Of a DNA stretch of 64,000 nt, positions 19,375 through 28,871 are shown piece after piece (position 1 is the stretch's first letter; every line of letters begins with the position of its first letter). Position numbers and translations under genes: made by a program. This DNA is from Nitrospirota bacterium (GTDB taxonomy: Bacteria; Nitrospirota; Thermodesulfovibrionia; Thermodesulfovibrionales; UBA6898), in contig JAJXTV010000017.1 in assembly GCA_021783515.1 (NCBI GenBank), positions 1 to 64,000 of the forward strand, written 5' to 3'. The notes under the pieces were generated by a model, which saw only the letters and a program-made list of their open reading frames with translations, searched no databases and was not told the origin of the DNA.

Positions 19375-20321
19375 TCCTGATTACCGATCTGAGTCGAATC
19401 GAAAGAACATTCGACAGGAGCATCATCACGCTCGGGAATTTCGACGGCGTCCATATGGGCCACCAGGAGCTGGTCCGGATGGTGATCCGGCGGGCGAAGG
19501 AGACCGGCGCGGCAAGCATGGTCGTGACCTTCAGGCCGCATCCTTTGAAAATACTGGCCCCCGAGAAATGCCCTCCGCTGATAAGCATTTACGAAGAGAA
19601 GATACGGCTCTTCGAGAAGTTGGGCATCGATGTCCTCGTAAAGATCCCTTTCACCGTCGAATTCGCGGCGATGACCCCCGAGGACTTTGTGAAAAACATT
19701 CTCTGCGACTCGCTCGGGGCAAAGGAGATATTCGTCGGGTACAACTATCGTTTCGGAAAGGGCCGAAAGGGAGACGTTAAGACACTGAGAGCGCTCGGAG
19801 AGCGATACGGCTTCACCGTCAGGGAAGTCGAGCAGATATCGCTCGATGGGGAGGTGATCAGCAGTACGAAGATCAGGCACCTCCTCAGGGAAGGCGACGT
19901 CGAACATGCGGCAAAACTGCTCGGAAGGACCTATGCGATCACCGGCATCGTCGTAAGGGGAGACGGCAGGGGAAAGGGGCTCGGATTTCCGACCGCAAAC
20001 ATCGCGCCTAAACATGCGATCATCCCGTCCCACGGGGTCTATGCGGTGAGGCTGTTCGTGCGGGACAGGCTCTATGACGGCATCGCCAACATCGGGATGA
20101 GGCCGACATTCGACAAAAAGGCCCTTGCGATCGAAGTCCATGTCTTCGACTTTAACGAGGACGTCTACGGCGAGGACATTTCGCTCTACTTCATAAGGAA
20201 GATACGAGAGGAGAAGAAGTTCGGGAGCGTGGAAGCGCTGGTCGGGCAGATACGGACCGATATCGGCGCGGCAAAGGGAATTCTGGCCTTGCGGCCTTCC
20301 GACGAAGCGGTCACAATCTGA
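19371..20321 (+). CDS. ribF: bifunctional riboflavin kinase/FAD synthetase
   Basis: TLGNFDGVHMGHQELV...VGYNYRFGKGRKGD...GRGKGLGFPTANI...GVYAVRLFVRDRLYDGIANIGMRPTF. Confidence 0.97.
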   Translation: MILITDLSRIERTFDRSIITLGNFDGVHMGHQELVRMVIRRAKETGAASMVVTFRPHPLKILAPEKCPPLISIYEEKIRLFEKLGIDVLVKIPFTVEFAAMTPEDFVKNILCDSLGAKEIFVGYNYRFGKGRKGDVKTLRALGERYGFTVREVEQISLDGEVISSTKIRHLLREGDVEHAAKLLGRTYAITGIVVRGDGRGKGLGFPTANIAPKHAIIPSHGVYAVRLFVRDRLYDGIANIGMRPTFDKKALAIEVHVFDFNEDVYGEDISLYFIRKIREEKKFGSVEALVGQIRTDIGAAKGILALRPSDEAVTI

Positions 20322-20378
20322 CGCTCATACGCACAACCGGGTCTTGCCATTCCCTCCGCAAACGGATAAGCTTTCTCT

Positions 20379-20915
20379 ATGAGCGGAATCGCGATATGGA
20401 TAACCGGCCTTCCCGGAAGCGGAAAGAGCACAGTCGCCGACGCCTTCAAAGAAGGGCATCCGGAGTTTCTGGTCCTCCGCATGGACGAGATGCGAAAGGT
20501 CGTCACCCCCGCGCCTTCCTATTCCGATGCCGAGAGGGAGCTCCTCTACCGCAGCCTCGTCTTTCTCGCAAAGAAGCTCTCGGAAGCCGGCCATGACGTC
20601 GTGATCGACGCCACCGGCAACATCAGACGATGGCGGAAACTGGCGCGCGAGCTCATCCCCGGATTCATCGAGGTCTATCTCAAATGCGGGCTCGAGACAT
20701 GCAGGGCCCGGGAGGCACAGAGGCTCAATACCCACGGCGCTCCGAAGGATATTTATGCAAAGGGAGAGCAGGGGGCGCCGGTGCCCGGAGTGAATGCGCC
20801 CTATGAGGAGCCGCTAAGCCCGGAGCTCGCCATCGACGTGGAACGCACAACGGCGGGGGATGCTGCGGATGAAATCGGGCGGTTTCTGAAGAAGAAAAAG
20901 AATTGTAGCGGATAA
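20379..20915 (+). CDS. adenylylsulfate kinase-like protein
   Basis: IAIWITGLPGSGKSTVADAF P-loop; APS-kinase-like GHDVVIDATGNIRRWRKLARELIPGFIEVYLKCGLETCRARE. Confidence 0.85.
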   Translation: MSGIAIWITGLPGSGKSTVADAFKEGHPEFLVLRMDEMRKVVTPAPSYSDAERELLYRSLVFLAKKLSEAGHDVVIDATGNIRRWRKLARELIPGFIEVYLKCGLETCRAREAQRLNTHGAPKDIYAKGEQGAPVPGVNAPYEEPLSPELAIDVERTTAGDAADEIGRFLKKKKNCSG

Positions 20916-20944
20916 GGCGGCGCCTTGGTCCCGCCCTATCCGCT
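20907..20944 (+). terminator. hairpin overlapping the stop codon of the APS-kinase-like gene
   Basis: agcggataaggcgg-cgccttggtc-ccgccctatccgct (one mismatch). Confidence 0.55.
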
Positions 20945-21072
20945 ATCGCGCCATCAGTGAGGCTGCGTGTCTGCGCGAGGGCGGCAGGGGCCGCACCAGG
21001 GTAATAGCCCCTCCGCTTCCCGGCAGATATCATCCGCTTGCCCGGATCAGTCTCCCATGACGTCTCAGACTT

Positions 21073-21663
21073 TTACTGAAATACCGCCGGAGTCGTGCCC
21101 ATGTCGGGCATGGAATCTATCCGTCCGGTGTATGAACACTGTCCGATCTCACGCGCGCTTTCGAACCAGAAAGCGAACTTCCCCGAATATCCATTCAGCA
21201 GAGAAACCGGCACGGTCACCTGCATGCCCTCCGAAAGAAACGTCACATCGTATGAGCCCACGCTGTCCCAATGCGTCGTGGCGCTGTTGTACTGAAGGAC
21301 ATTCGCCTTGCTCCCCAGACAGGCAGACCCCATTTCGATGATATATTCTCCTCCGATAAGTCCCGCATCGGTGGAATCGCCGGTAGCAGGGTTCATGTCC
21401 ATATCCATCACAATGTCGACGTCGCTGAGCAGCGGATCAAAGTCCCCGGGGGCCAATTTTACTGTAATCGTCAGGTTGTCACCCGCCTGCTCGATAGTGG
21501 CGGAGGTGAGGTCCGCCTTGCTTCCCGCATCAACATCGCCAGCCGGATCGGTTACGGAGACCTGCTTGTTCGCCACCTTCCCTCCGTCGCTACCGCCGCA
21601 GCCGGCGGCAAATCCCGCAAAGACCATCATAAGAAATGCGCTGAACACCCTTGCCTTTTCCAT
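21073..21663 (-). CDS. lipoprotein of unknown function
   Basis: Lipobox MMVFAGFAAGCGGSDGG; SVTDPAGDVDAGSKADLTSATIEQAGDNLTITVKL. Confidence 0.72.
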   Translation of the reverse strand: MEKARVFSAFLMMVFAGFAAGCGGSDGGKVANKQVSVTDPAGDVDAGSKADLTSATIEQAGDNLTITVKLAPGDFDPLLSDVDIVMDMDMNPATGDSTDAGLIGGEYIIEMGSACLGSKANVLQYNSATTHWDSVGSYDVTFLSEGMQVTVPVSLLNGYSGKFAFWFESAREIGQCSYTGRIDSMPDMGTTPAVFQ

Positions 21664-21739
21664 GAGATCCCCTCCTTTTTTTCAGATAATACCTTTATAC
21701 AACATTGTGTTGACGTGAGTCAACGGAATAAGGTGGCTC

Positions 21740-21946
21740 CTACCAGGTCAGAGAAAGGAGGCAGCTGATGTCGGACTGCAGGCGGTTGAATTTGCACTTG
21801 ATCACCATGCATTGCTCGGAGCGGTAGCAGAACCCGCCCTTGATCACCACGTGAACGCTGACGCCGGTCACTTCGCGGTGGGGACAGGGGATATGCAGCT
21901 TTCCCGTCGACTCTGAGAAATGCTTTTCGAGATAGGAATCCTTCAC
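21740..21946 (-). CDS. small Cys/His-containing hypothetical protein
   Basis: MKDSYLEKHFSESTGKLHIPCPHREVTGVSVHVVIKGGFCYRSEQCMVIKCKFNRLQSDISCL; own ORF between flanking genes. Confidence 0.5.
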   Translation of the reverse strand: MKDSYLEKHFSESTGKLHIPCPHREVTGVSVHVVIKGGFCYRSEQCMVIKCKFNRLQSDISCLLSLTW

Positions 21947-21986
21947 ACCTTATTTTCCAATACCGCCCTCCGGAATATCAAGAGCC

Positions 21987-24017
21987 TCACAGCGTCGGCG
22001 AATAGCCCGGGACCCCCGTCGGAGATTTTGTGGAAAGCCCGGTAAGATCGAACATCACCTTCATCGTAAAGTCGCCGGTCGTCTTTACCGCCTCCAGCCG
22101 GAGGCCCCAGCACTGCCGCTTGTACCGGAGGGTGAGGGTCATGTCCCGCAGCCCTTCCCCTTTTGCGTCATACCACATCTGGCCCCCCACCTGCACCGAA
22201 CGATGCAGATTCACGTCGACGGAAGCGGTATACATAAGCACGTCCTCTTTCCTGTCATATCTCTCGCCGACCGCCACGCCGGCATTGAAGACCCTGAACC
22301 GCACGCTGGAGGTGACAGTCTCGATCCTTCGGGTATTGAAGTCATACGTCGCCTCCATCATAAGGGGAAGGGGCGCAGTGAGGTTCAGATCGAGCTTGAA
22401 CGGCTGCCAGATCCTTCCGCTATAGGTGTCGAGCGGCTGAGTCAGCCGGATCACGAAGACTTCCCTCCCGCGGACGATACCCCGGTTCAGAAGGCTCAGC
22501 TCGACATCCGAGGTCTTCCCGTAAAGCTCCGCCGAATCGAAGACAGGGAGATTATTCTCCGAGCTGTAGATGAAATGATACCTGATCGACGGCTCGATAA
22601 TATGGGTAAAGGCTGAGTATTTCCTATATAGTCTCGTATGCGCGGTCGCGTCGTACTCGAACGCCGCCCGCTGCAAGGTTTTGCCGGGATCCTGCTCCCC
22701 GTAAAAGGCGTATGCCGTCTCCCTGAGCCCCACCGACTGGGCCAGAACAACGTCGCTTCCGACCGAATGGAGAAGTTTCGGATAGATATCCACCCGGCCG
22801 GCGGATTCGCCCTTCTCGCTCCAGAAATTCGACGTGCTCAGGGCGGCTGAATACATCACGCCCCCGAGGGGAGTATAATTCAGCACGTATCCGACCTCGG
22901 GAAGCCTTTCCGGAACGATGGCGGTATCGTTCTGAAGGTCCTGGCCGTACTGACCGAGGAAGTAGAGGCGGGAGTTGCCGAGCGGCAGGTTGAATTCTCC
23001 CACCGAATCGAGATAGCGCAGGATCTTGACGTCCCGCCGCGAGCTGTATTCCCTGTAGAAGTCTTTCAGGTTGACGTAGTTGACATCAAGATACCCCCCC
23101 GGCCCGTCTGCACGGCGGTTCTCATAGAGCCCCCTCACCTCCCAAAAATCCTCGCTGAGTTCGGTGTCCTTGATATGGTAGGTCCAGAGGTTACCGCTGC
23201 CTCCGCCCGGCTCGATAAAACGGTATTCGAGCCCCGTCCCGATGCCGCGCTTGCTGAAAGCGTCGAGCACGACGGTGGCGTCCCGGTTTTCGGAGATGTT
23301 CCAGTAGAAAGGGACGCTGAGCAAAAACCCCCGGGTGCTGCTGCTGCCAACCAGCGGCATCAGTAAACCGGTCTGTCTCTCCTTGATCAGCGACGCCCAT
23401 AAGTACGGGGTATAGAAGACGGGGACGTCCTTGATCCGGAAGGTCGTGTCGCGCGAGGTGAGCCGTTTGTCGACGACGGCATTGACCTCCTTCCCCTTGA
23501 AGCACCAGGCGGGGACCGGCGCATCGCAGGTGGTGAAGGTGGCATCGGGACTGAAATAGTAGTCTTCCCCGCGTTTCTCTATCTTGTCCCCTGAGATATG
23601 ATAGTTATACTTCCTGTAAAAGATTTCGGCATCAAAGAGTGTTCCCGTCTTCGCATCGACGTTCATCTCCGCCTTCGCCGCCTTGATTGAAGTCTCGGGG
23701 TCCTGGTAGGTGAAGGCGCCCGGAATCACCGCTTCGGACGTATCTTCGTAATAGATGATCTCGTCCCCCCTGACAACCGCTCCCGCCCTTTCGAGCACGG
23801 CCGAGCCGGTGGCGACATATTTTTTCGTCTGGCCGAAGTATTCCATCCTGTCTGCGGTGATGACCGTCCCCGGCTCCTCGGCAAAACAGCTCAGCGTGAA
23901 AACGGAAAGGCAACCAGTGAATAGTGAAACAAGAACAAGAAAGAAGCAGGGGGCATTCCACTTATCGCCGCTTATTCTGCCTCCTTCGCCCTTTTCCTTT
24001 AACTTTTCACTTTTCAC
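21987..24017 (-). CDS. lptD: LPS assembly outer-membrane protein LptD/OstA (exact start uncertain)
   Basis: ITADRMEYFGQTKKYVATGSAVLERAGAVVRGDEIIYY...CFKGKEVNAVVDKRLTSRDTTFRIKDVPVFYTPYL. Confidence 0.92.
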   Translation of the reverse strand: MKSEKLKEKGEGGRISGDKWNAPCFFLVLVSLFTGCLSVFTLSCFAEEPGTVITADRMEYFGQTKKYVATGSAVLERAGAVVRGDEIIYYEDTSEAVIPGAFTYQDPETSIKAAKAEMNVDAKTGTLFDAEIFYRKYNYHISGDKIEKRGEDYYFSPDATFTTCDAPVPAWCFKGKEVNAVVDKRLTSRDTTFRIKDVPVFYTPYLWASLIKERQTGLLMPLVGSSSTRGFLLSVPFYWNISENRDATVVLDAFSKRGIGTGLEYRFIEPGGGSGNLWTYHIKDTELSEDFWEVRGLYENRRADGPGGYLDVNYVNLKDFYREYSSRRDVKILRYLDSVGEFNLPLGNSRLYFLGQYGQDLQNDTAIVPERLPEVGYVLNYTPLGGVMYSAALSTSNFWSEKGESAGRVDIYPKLLHSVGSDVVLAQSVGLRETAYAFYGEQDPGKTLQRAAFEYDATAHTRLYRKYSAFTHIIEPSIRYHFIYSSENNLPVFDSAELYGKTSDVELSLLNRGIVRGREVFVIRLTQPLDTYSGRIWQPFKLDLNLTAPLPLMMEATYDFNTRRIETVTSSVRFRVFNAGVAVGERYDRKEDVLMYTASVDVNLHRSVQVGGQMWYDAKGEGLRDMTLTLRYKRQCWGLRLEAVKTTGDFTMKVMFDLTGLSTKSPTGVPGYSPTL

Positions 24018-24023
24018 TATTTT

Positions 24024-25331
24024 TCATTCCCTCAGCCGCGTGAGTACTCCCTTGCTTCCGAGGTATTCCTTCGCCTCTCCGATCGTATAGAACGACCCCG
24101 TAATGACGATCAGTTCTCCGGAATGCCGGAGTTCTTCCGCCTTGACGATCGCCTCCGCGACACCCGGCGCGACGATCGAGGCATACCCCGCCTTTGCCGC
24201 TGCCGCGGCCAGCCTTTCCGGCGGGGCCGCCCTGCCGTATGCCGGAGCACAGAAGAGGATCTCGGAGGCCAGGGGAAGAAGAGGCCCGATCAGGCCCTCG
24301 ATATCCTTGTCCCCCATCGCGCCCATCACCAGTATTATCTTCCCGTATGCAGACAGCGCGATCTTCTTCAGGTTTTCGGCGAGAACCGCAGCGGCCTGGG
24401 GATTATGCGCCGCGTCGATAAGGACAGGGGGGTCGTCCCTTACAAGCTCGAGCCTCCCCGGCCAGCGCACCCCCGCCAGCCCCTTCCGCACATCGAGCTG
24501 CCGGCCCGGAAATCCCCCGGACACCACCTCGACCGTCTTCACTGCGAGGGAGGCGTTCATCGCCTGAAAGTCCCCGGCAAGCGGCACGGCGAGTCTCCGG
24601 TGCCTCCGGGCCCCTGAATAGTGAAACGTGATTCCTTCAAGCGACTCCGAAGCGAGTTCGGCGGTGAACTCTCGCCCGAAGGCAAAGAGCCCGGAGCCCG
24701 TTTCCTCAGCCTTCCGGGCGATCACCTCCGCCGCCTCCGCATCCTGCGCGGCAGACACGACCGGGACTCCAGGCTTGACGATACCCGCTTTTTCTCCCGC
24801 GATCTCGCGCAGGGTCCGGCCGAGAAAATCGCAGTGATCGAGCCCGATCCTCGTGATGACCGAGACCTCCGGGGCGATCACATTCGTTGCATCGAGCCTT
24901 CCTCCCAGGCCGGTCTCGACAACCGCCCATTCGACCTTCCTGTCCCTGAAATGAAGAAACGCCATTGCGGTGACCACCTCGAAGAACGTCGGCGAAAAAT
25001 CCTCGATCCTCCCGGCCGCCTCCCTCACCCTTTCCGCAAGGGAAATCACCTCCTCTTCGGCAATCTCCTGCCCGTCGATCCGGATCCTTTCCGTAAAACT
25101 GATAAGATGAGGAGAGGTGAAGAGCCCCGTCCTCACACCGGCGGTCCTCAGGACCGACTCGATCATCGCGGAGGTCGAACCCTTCCCGTTCGTCCCTGCA
25201 ACATGGACCGTCCGGAACGAATGCTGCGGGCACCCAAAGACCGACATGAGCGTCCGGATGTTGTCGAGGCCGAACTTCATCCCGTACTGCTGAAGCCCGT
25301 AGAGGTATTCGATCGTCCGCTCGTAACTCAT
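24024..25331 (-). CDS. folC: folylpolyglutamate/dihydrofolate synthase
   Basis: HVAGTNGKGSTSAMIESVLRTAG...TGLFTSPHLISFTERIRIDG...ETGLGGRLDATNVI...DAAHNPQAA. Confidence 0.97.
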   Translation of the reverse strand: MSYERTIEYLYGLQQYGMKFGLDNIRTLMSVFGCPQHSFRTVHVAGTNGKGSTSAMIESVLRTAGVRTGLFTSPHLISFTERIRIDGQEIAEEEVISLAERVREAAGRIEDFSPTFFEVVTAMAFLHFRDRKVEWAVVETGLGGRLDATNVIAPEVSVITRIGLDHCDFLGRTLREIAGEKAGIVKPGVPVVSAAQDAEAAEVIARKAEETGSGLFAFGREFTAELASESLEGITFHYSGARRHRRLAVPLAGDFQAMNASLAVKTVEVVSGGFPGRQLDVRKGLAGVRWPGRLELVRDDPPVLIDAAHNPQAAAVLAENLKKIALSAYGKIILVMGAMGDKDIEGLIGPLLPLASEILFCAPAYGRAAPPERLAAAAAKAGYASIVAPGVAEAIVKAEELRHSGELIVITGSFYTIGEAKEYLGSKGVLTRLRE

Positions 25332-26161
25332 GCCAGCAGTTCTATGATCTTCCCGATGGTCTTTTTGATATCCTTCCTGTCGACGATCTTGTCGATGAAG
25401 CCGTGCTCCAGGAGAAACTCGGCCCTCTGGAAATCCTCAGGGAGCTGTTGTTTGATCGTCTGCTCGATCACGCCCCTGCCGGCAAAGCCCACCAGGCTCT
25501 TCGGTTCGGCAATGATCACGTCGCCGAGCATCGCGAAGCTCGCGGTAACCCCGCCGAACGTCGGGTCCGCAAGGATCGAGACATACAGCACCCCGTTGTC
25601 CTTCAACTGACCCACAGCGGCCGAGACCCGCGCCATCTGCATCAGGGAAAAGATGCCTTCCTGCATCCTCGCCCCGCCTGAAGAAGCGACGGTGACGAGC
25701 GGCCTTCTCGTCTCAAGAGCCGCTTCGGCCGCCCTCACGATCTTCTCTCCGACAACCGAGCCCATGCTGCCCCCGATAAACGAAAAATCCATTACCACCA
25801 GGATCACGGGCATTCCCTCTACCGCCGCCTCCCCCGAGATCGCCGCATCCCCGAGGCCGGTCTTCCTTCTGTTCTCCTCGAGCTTCTCCCGGTAGAGGAC
25901 CTTGTCCCTGAATCGGAGCGGGTCGTCCGAGGTCAGTTCCGCGTCCATCTCGACAAAGCTTCCTTCGTCGACAAGGAGGGCAAGCCTCTCGCGGGCGCTG
26001 ATTCTGAAATGATAATTACATTTCGGGCATATCTGGAGGTTCTTTTCTATCTCTCTTTTGTAGATGATCTCCCGACAGCTCTCGCACTTCACCCAGAGCC
26101 CCTCCGGGATCTTCACCTTCTTGTCGGTCTTTATCTCTTTGCTCTTCTTAAACCACGCCAT
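25328..26161 (-). CDS. accD: acetyl-CoA carboxylase carboxyltransferase beta subunit
   Basis: Zinc finger LWVKCESCREIIYKREIEKNLQICPKCNYHF; FSFIGGSMGSVVGEKI; SGGARMQEG; GFAGRGVIEQT. Confidence 0.97.
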   Translation of the reverse strand: MAWFKKSKEIKTDKKVKIPEGLWVKCESCREIIYKREIEKNLQICPKCNYHFRISARERLALLVDEGSFVEMDAELTSDDPLRFRDKVLYREKLEENRRKTGLGDAAISGEAAVEGMPVILVVMDFSFIGGSMGSVVGEKIVRAAEAALETRRPLVTVASSGGARMQEGIFSLMQMARVSAAVGQLKDNGVLYVSILADPTFGGVTASFAMLGDVIIAEPKSLVGFAGRGVIEQTIKQQLPEDFQRAEFLLEHGFIDKIVDRKDIKKTIGKIIELLA

Positions 26162-26246
26162 AATAGCTCCCTCGTCGTCCTAAGCCCGGCAGCGAAAGGA
26201 TCGCCGAGCTATGGACTTTTCAGCATATCCCCCCTTTTCCTCCGGT

Positions 26247-27008
26247 CTATATTTCATATGTTTTTCCGTCTTTGAACATCTCGATCCGCTGCGCCCTTAT
26301 CTTTCCGACCTCTTTCCGGATCGTTCCGATATACTGCGGTTTGGGATGCGTCACGAAGACACGGCCGGGGGGCGCCTGCATCTTCCCCAGCTCCGCCGCA
26401 AGGAGGCGCGACGTCAGATGGCCGGTCTTCAGAGCAAGCGCCTCCATGCTGTTGGGAAAGGAGACCTCGGCGATCACCGCATCGATCTTCTTCGCCGCGC
26501 TCCAGATCTTATCGGTCGGCCCCGTATCTCCGGTATAGAGCAGTACCCTGCCGTCCCGGCCCCTGACGATATAGCCGACGGCAGGCACGGTATGGTTCAC
26601 ACGGTATGCGCGGACCGAGTATCCCGCGCAGGAAAAAGACCTCCCCGGCACGACGGTCCTCATCTTCACCACCGGCTCCATCGCCGCCGATATCCTGGTG
26701 AAATCCGGCCAGAGCCGGTCGTTCAACACATATGCCTTCAGCGCATCAAGGGTCTCGCTTATCCCGAGAAGCGTGACACTATGGCGGCCGTTTCTGATGA
26801 CGATATTGTCGGCAAGAAAGGGGATCGCCTTGATATGGTCGAGATGGGAATGGGTGATCAGGATATTCTTTATCGCAAACTGTTCTTTCTCGGAGAGCCG
26901 GGCGCCGATCGTGCCGCCGTCCAGGAGAAACGTTCCGTCGATAAGAAAAGCGGTAGGATAGTGTCCGGGGAATTCCGCCCCGGCGCTGCCGAGGACCTTA
27001 AGCCGCAT
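26247..27008 (-). CDS. MBL-fold hydrolase, class II cyclic-nucleotide phosphodiesterase-like
   Basis: FLIDGTFLLDGGTIGARLSEKEQFAIKNILITHSHLDHIKAIPFLADNI...LLYTGDTGPTDKIW. Confidence 0.8.
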   Translation of the reverse strand: MRLKVLGSAGAEFPGHYPTAFLIDGTFLLDGGTIGARLSEKEQFAIKNILITHSHLDHIKAIPFLADNIVIRNGRHSVTLLGISETLDALKAYVLNDRLWPDFTRISAAMEPVVKMRTVVPGRSFSCAGYSVRAYRVNHTVPAVGYIVRGRDGRVLLYTGDTGPTDKIWSAAKKIDAVIAEVSFPNSMEALALKTGHLTSRLLAAELGKMQAPPGRVFVTHPKPQYIGTIRKEVGKIRAQRIEMFKDGKTYEI

Positions 27009-28098
27009 ACTGTCCTGTCCCGCTGAAATATCTGACGAAGGTCTCCACGATCTCTCCGTCGAACTGTGTGCCCGAGTTCTTCCTGAGCTCCCCCACCGCC
27101 TCCGAGACGGTCAGCGCCTTCCGGTACGGCCTGTCCGTCGTCATCGCGTCGAAGGTGTCGGCCACCGCAATGATCCGGGCGATCATCGGGATGCCAGAGC
27201 CCTTGAGCCGGTCGGGATAGCCGTTTCCGTCAAAGCGTTCGTGATGAGCCCTGACGCCAGGGATCACCTTATCGAGCTGCTTTACGTGCCGGAGTATCTC
27301 AGCGCCGTATTCGGCATGGAGGTTCATCGTCCGCACCTCTTCTCTGTCGAGCCTGCCGTTTTTCAGCAGGATGCTGTCCCTGATGCCTATCTTCCCGATG
27401 TCGTGGAGGATCGCGGCCAGCTTCAGGTTCTCGGTCTCTTCGTCAGGCAGGTCCATCATCTTCCCTATCGCGAGACTGTATTCCATGACCCGGTACGTAT
27501 GCCCGCCGGTATAAGGGTCCCTCTTTTCAATCGTTTCGGCAAGCGCATGTGCAGTCCCGTAAAAGGCCTCTTTCAGCTCCTGATACAGGCCGGCATTCTC
27601 GATCGCGACCGCAATCTGGTTGGCGAGCGCCGAGAGCCCTTCGCTGTCCTCCTCGTCGAAAAGACCGCTTCTCTTGTTGACCGCCTGAAGAACGCCGATC
27701 ACTTTCCCCTTTGACTTCAGGGGCACGCAGACCATATTTTTCGTCGTAAAGCTGCTCTTTTCGTCCGCTCCCCTGAAGAATCGCGGATCGGTCCCGGCGT
27801 CGTTGACGATAAGCGGCTCGCCCCTTTCGGCCACCCAGCCGGCGATCCCCTGCCCTCTGGCCAGCCTCATCGCCTGCAGGATATTCCCTTTTTCGCCGAG
27901 CGCCACCTCGAAAAAGAGGTCGCCGGTCTCCCTGTCGACGAGCAGCAGACTCCCCGTCTCCGCATCCGCAAGGGTAGTCGCCGCCTCAATCGCCCTCTTC
28001 CTGATCTCGCGGGTATCGAGGGTGGAATTCACGAGGGCCGACAGGTCCACCAGGGTCTTGAGCTGCCGGTTCTTCCGGAGCACGGCATCGTCGCTCAT
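26998..28098 (-). CDS. GAF + HD-GYP phosphodiesterase
   Basis: GAF block then LAAILHDIGKIGIRDSILLKNGRL...HHERFDGNGYPDRLKGSGIPMIARIIAVADTFDAMTTDRPYR. Confidence 0.94.
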   Translation of the reverse strand: MSDDAVLRKNRQLKTLVDLSALVNSTLDTREIRKRAIEAATTLADAETGSLLLVDRETGDLFFEVALGEKGNILQAMRLARGQGIAGWVAERGEPLIVNDAGTDPRFFRGADEKSSFTTKNMVCVPLKSKGKVIGVLQAVNKRSGLFDEEDSEGLSALANQIAVAIENAGLYQELKEAFYGTAHALAETIEKRDPYTGGHTYRVMEYSLAIGKMMDLPDEETENLKLAAILHDIGKIGIRDSILLKNGRLDREEVRTMNLHAEYGAEILRHVKQLDKVIPGVRAHHERFDGNGYPDRLKGSGIPMIARIIAVADTFDAMTTDRPYRKALTVSEAVGELRKNSGTQFDGEIVETFVRYFSGTGQYAA

Positions 28099-28871
28099 GA
28101 CACCGCCTTCCTCAGCGACGACAGGTACTCCCGCAGAAGACCGTCCGGCTCTGCCGCCCGCTTCACGATCGCGCTTCCGACGATCACGCCGTCGGCAAAC
28201 GCCGCGACCTCAGCCGCCTCTTCCGGGGTCGAAATTCCGAACCCCACCGCAACCGGGGTCCCGCTCATCGAGCGGATCCGGGCGACGTGGGACGCGATCG
28301 AGGAATCCATCGTTAGCTTCGAGCCGGTAATGCCGGTGATCGAGACATAATAAATGAATCCGCGTGAGGATTTTGCCACCTTCCCGGCTCTCTCCCCGGT
28401 CGAGGTAGGAGCAACGAGGAAGATGATGTCGAAATCAGACCTCTTCGAAAAAGCGAGGATATCGCGTGCCTCCTCGGGTGGCAGATCGGGGACGATAATC
28501 CCGTCGACTCCCGCCTCGGAGGCGTCTCGCACGAACCTCTCTTCCCCGTAATGAAAGATCGGATTATAGTAGGTCATCAGCAGGATAGGCGTCTGCGACC
28601 GCTTCCTGACATCCGCCACGAGTTCGATCACCTTCCGCAGGGTGACGCCCTGCGCCAGGGCGCGCTGGGCCGCTTTCTGGATCGTCGGTCCGTCGGCGAG
28701 GGGGTCAGAGAAAGGCACGCCAAGCTCAATGATGTCGGCCCCGCAGTCCTCAAGAATCCCGATAAGCTCGTGGGTCCTCGCAAGGCTGGGGTCACCGGCC
28801 ATGATATAGGGGATAAAGGCCTTCTTCCCTCCCCTGACGATCTCCCTGAATTTCTTCCCTATCCTCGACAT
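28095..28871 (-). CDS. trpA: tryptophan synthase alpha chain
   Basis: FIPYIMAGDPSLARTHELI...IIELGVPFSDPLADGPTIQKAAQRAL...GIIVPDLPPEEA...GFGISTPEEA. Confidence 0.97.
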   Translation of the reverse strand: MSRIGKKFREIVRGGKKAFIPYIMAGDPSLARTHELIGILEDCGADIIELGVPFSDPLADGPTIQKAAQRALAQGVTLRKVIELVADVRKRSQTPILLMTYYNPIFHYGEERFVRDASEAGVDGIIVPDLPPEEARDILAFSKRSDFDIIFLVAPTSTGERAGKVAKSSRGFIYYVSITGITGSKLTMDSSIASHVARIRSMSGTPVAVGFGISTPEEAAEVAAFADGVIVGSAIVKRAAEPDGLLREYLSSLRKAVS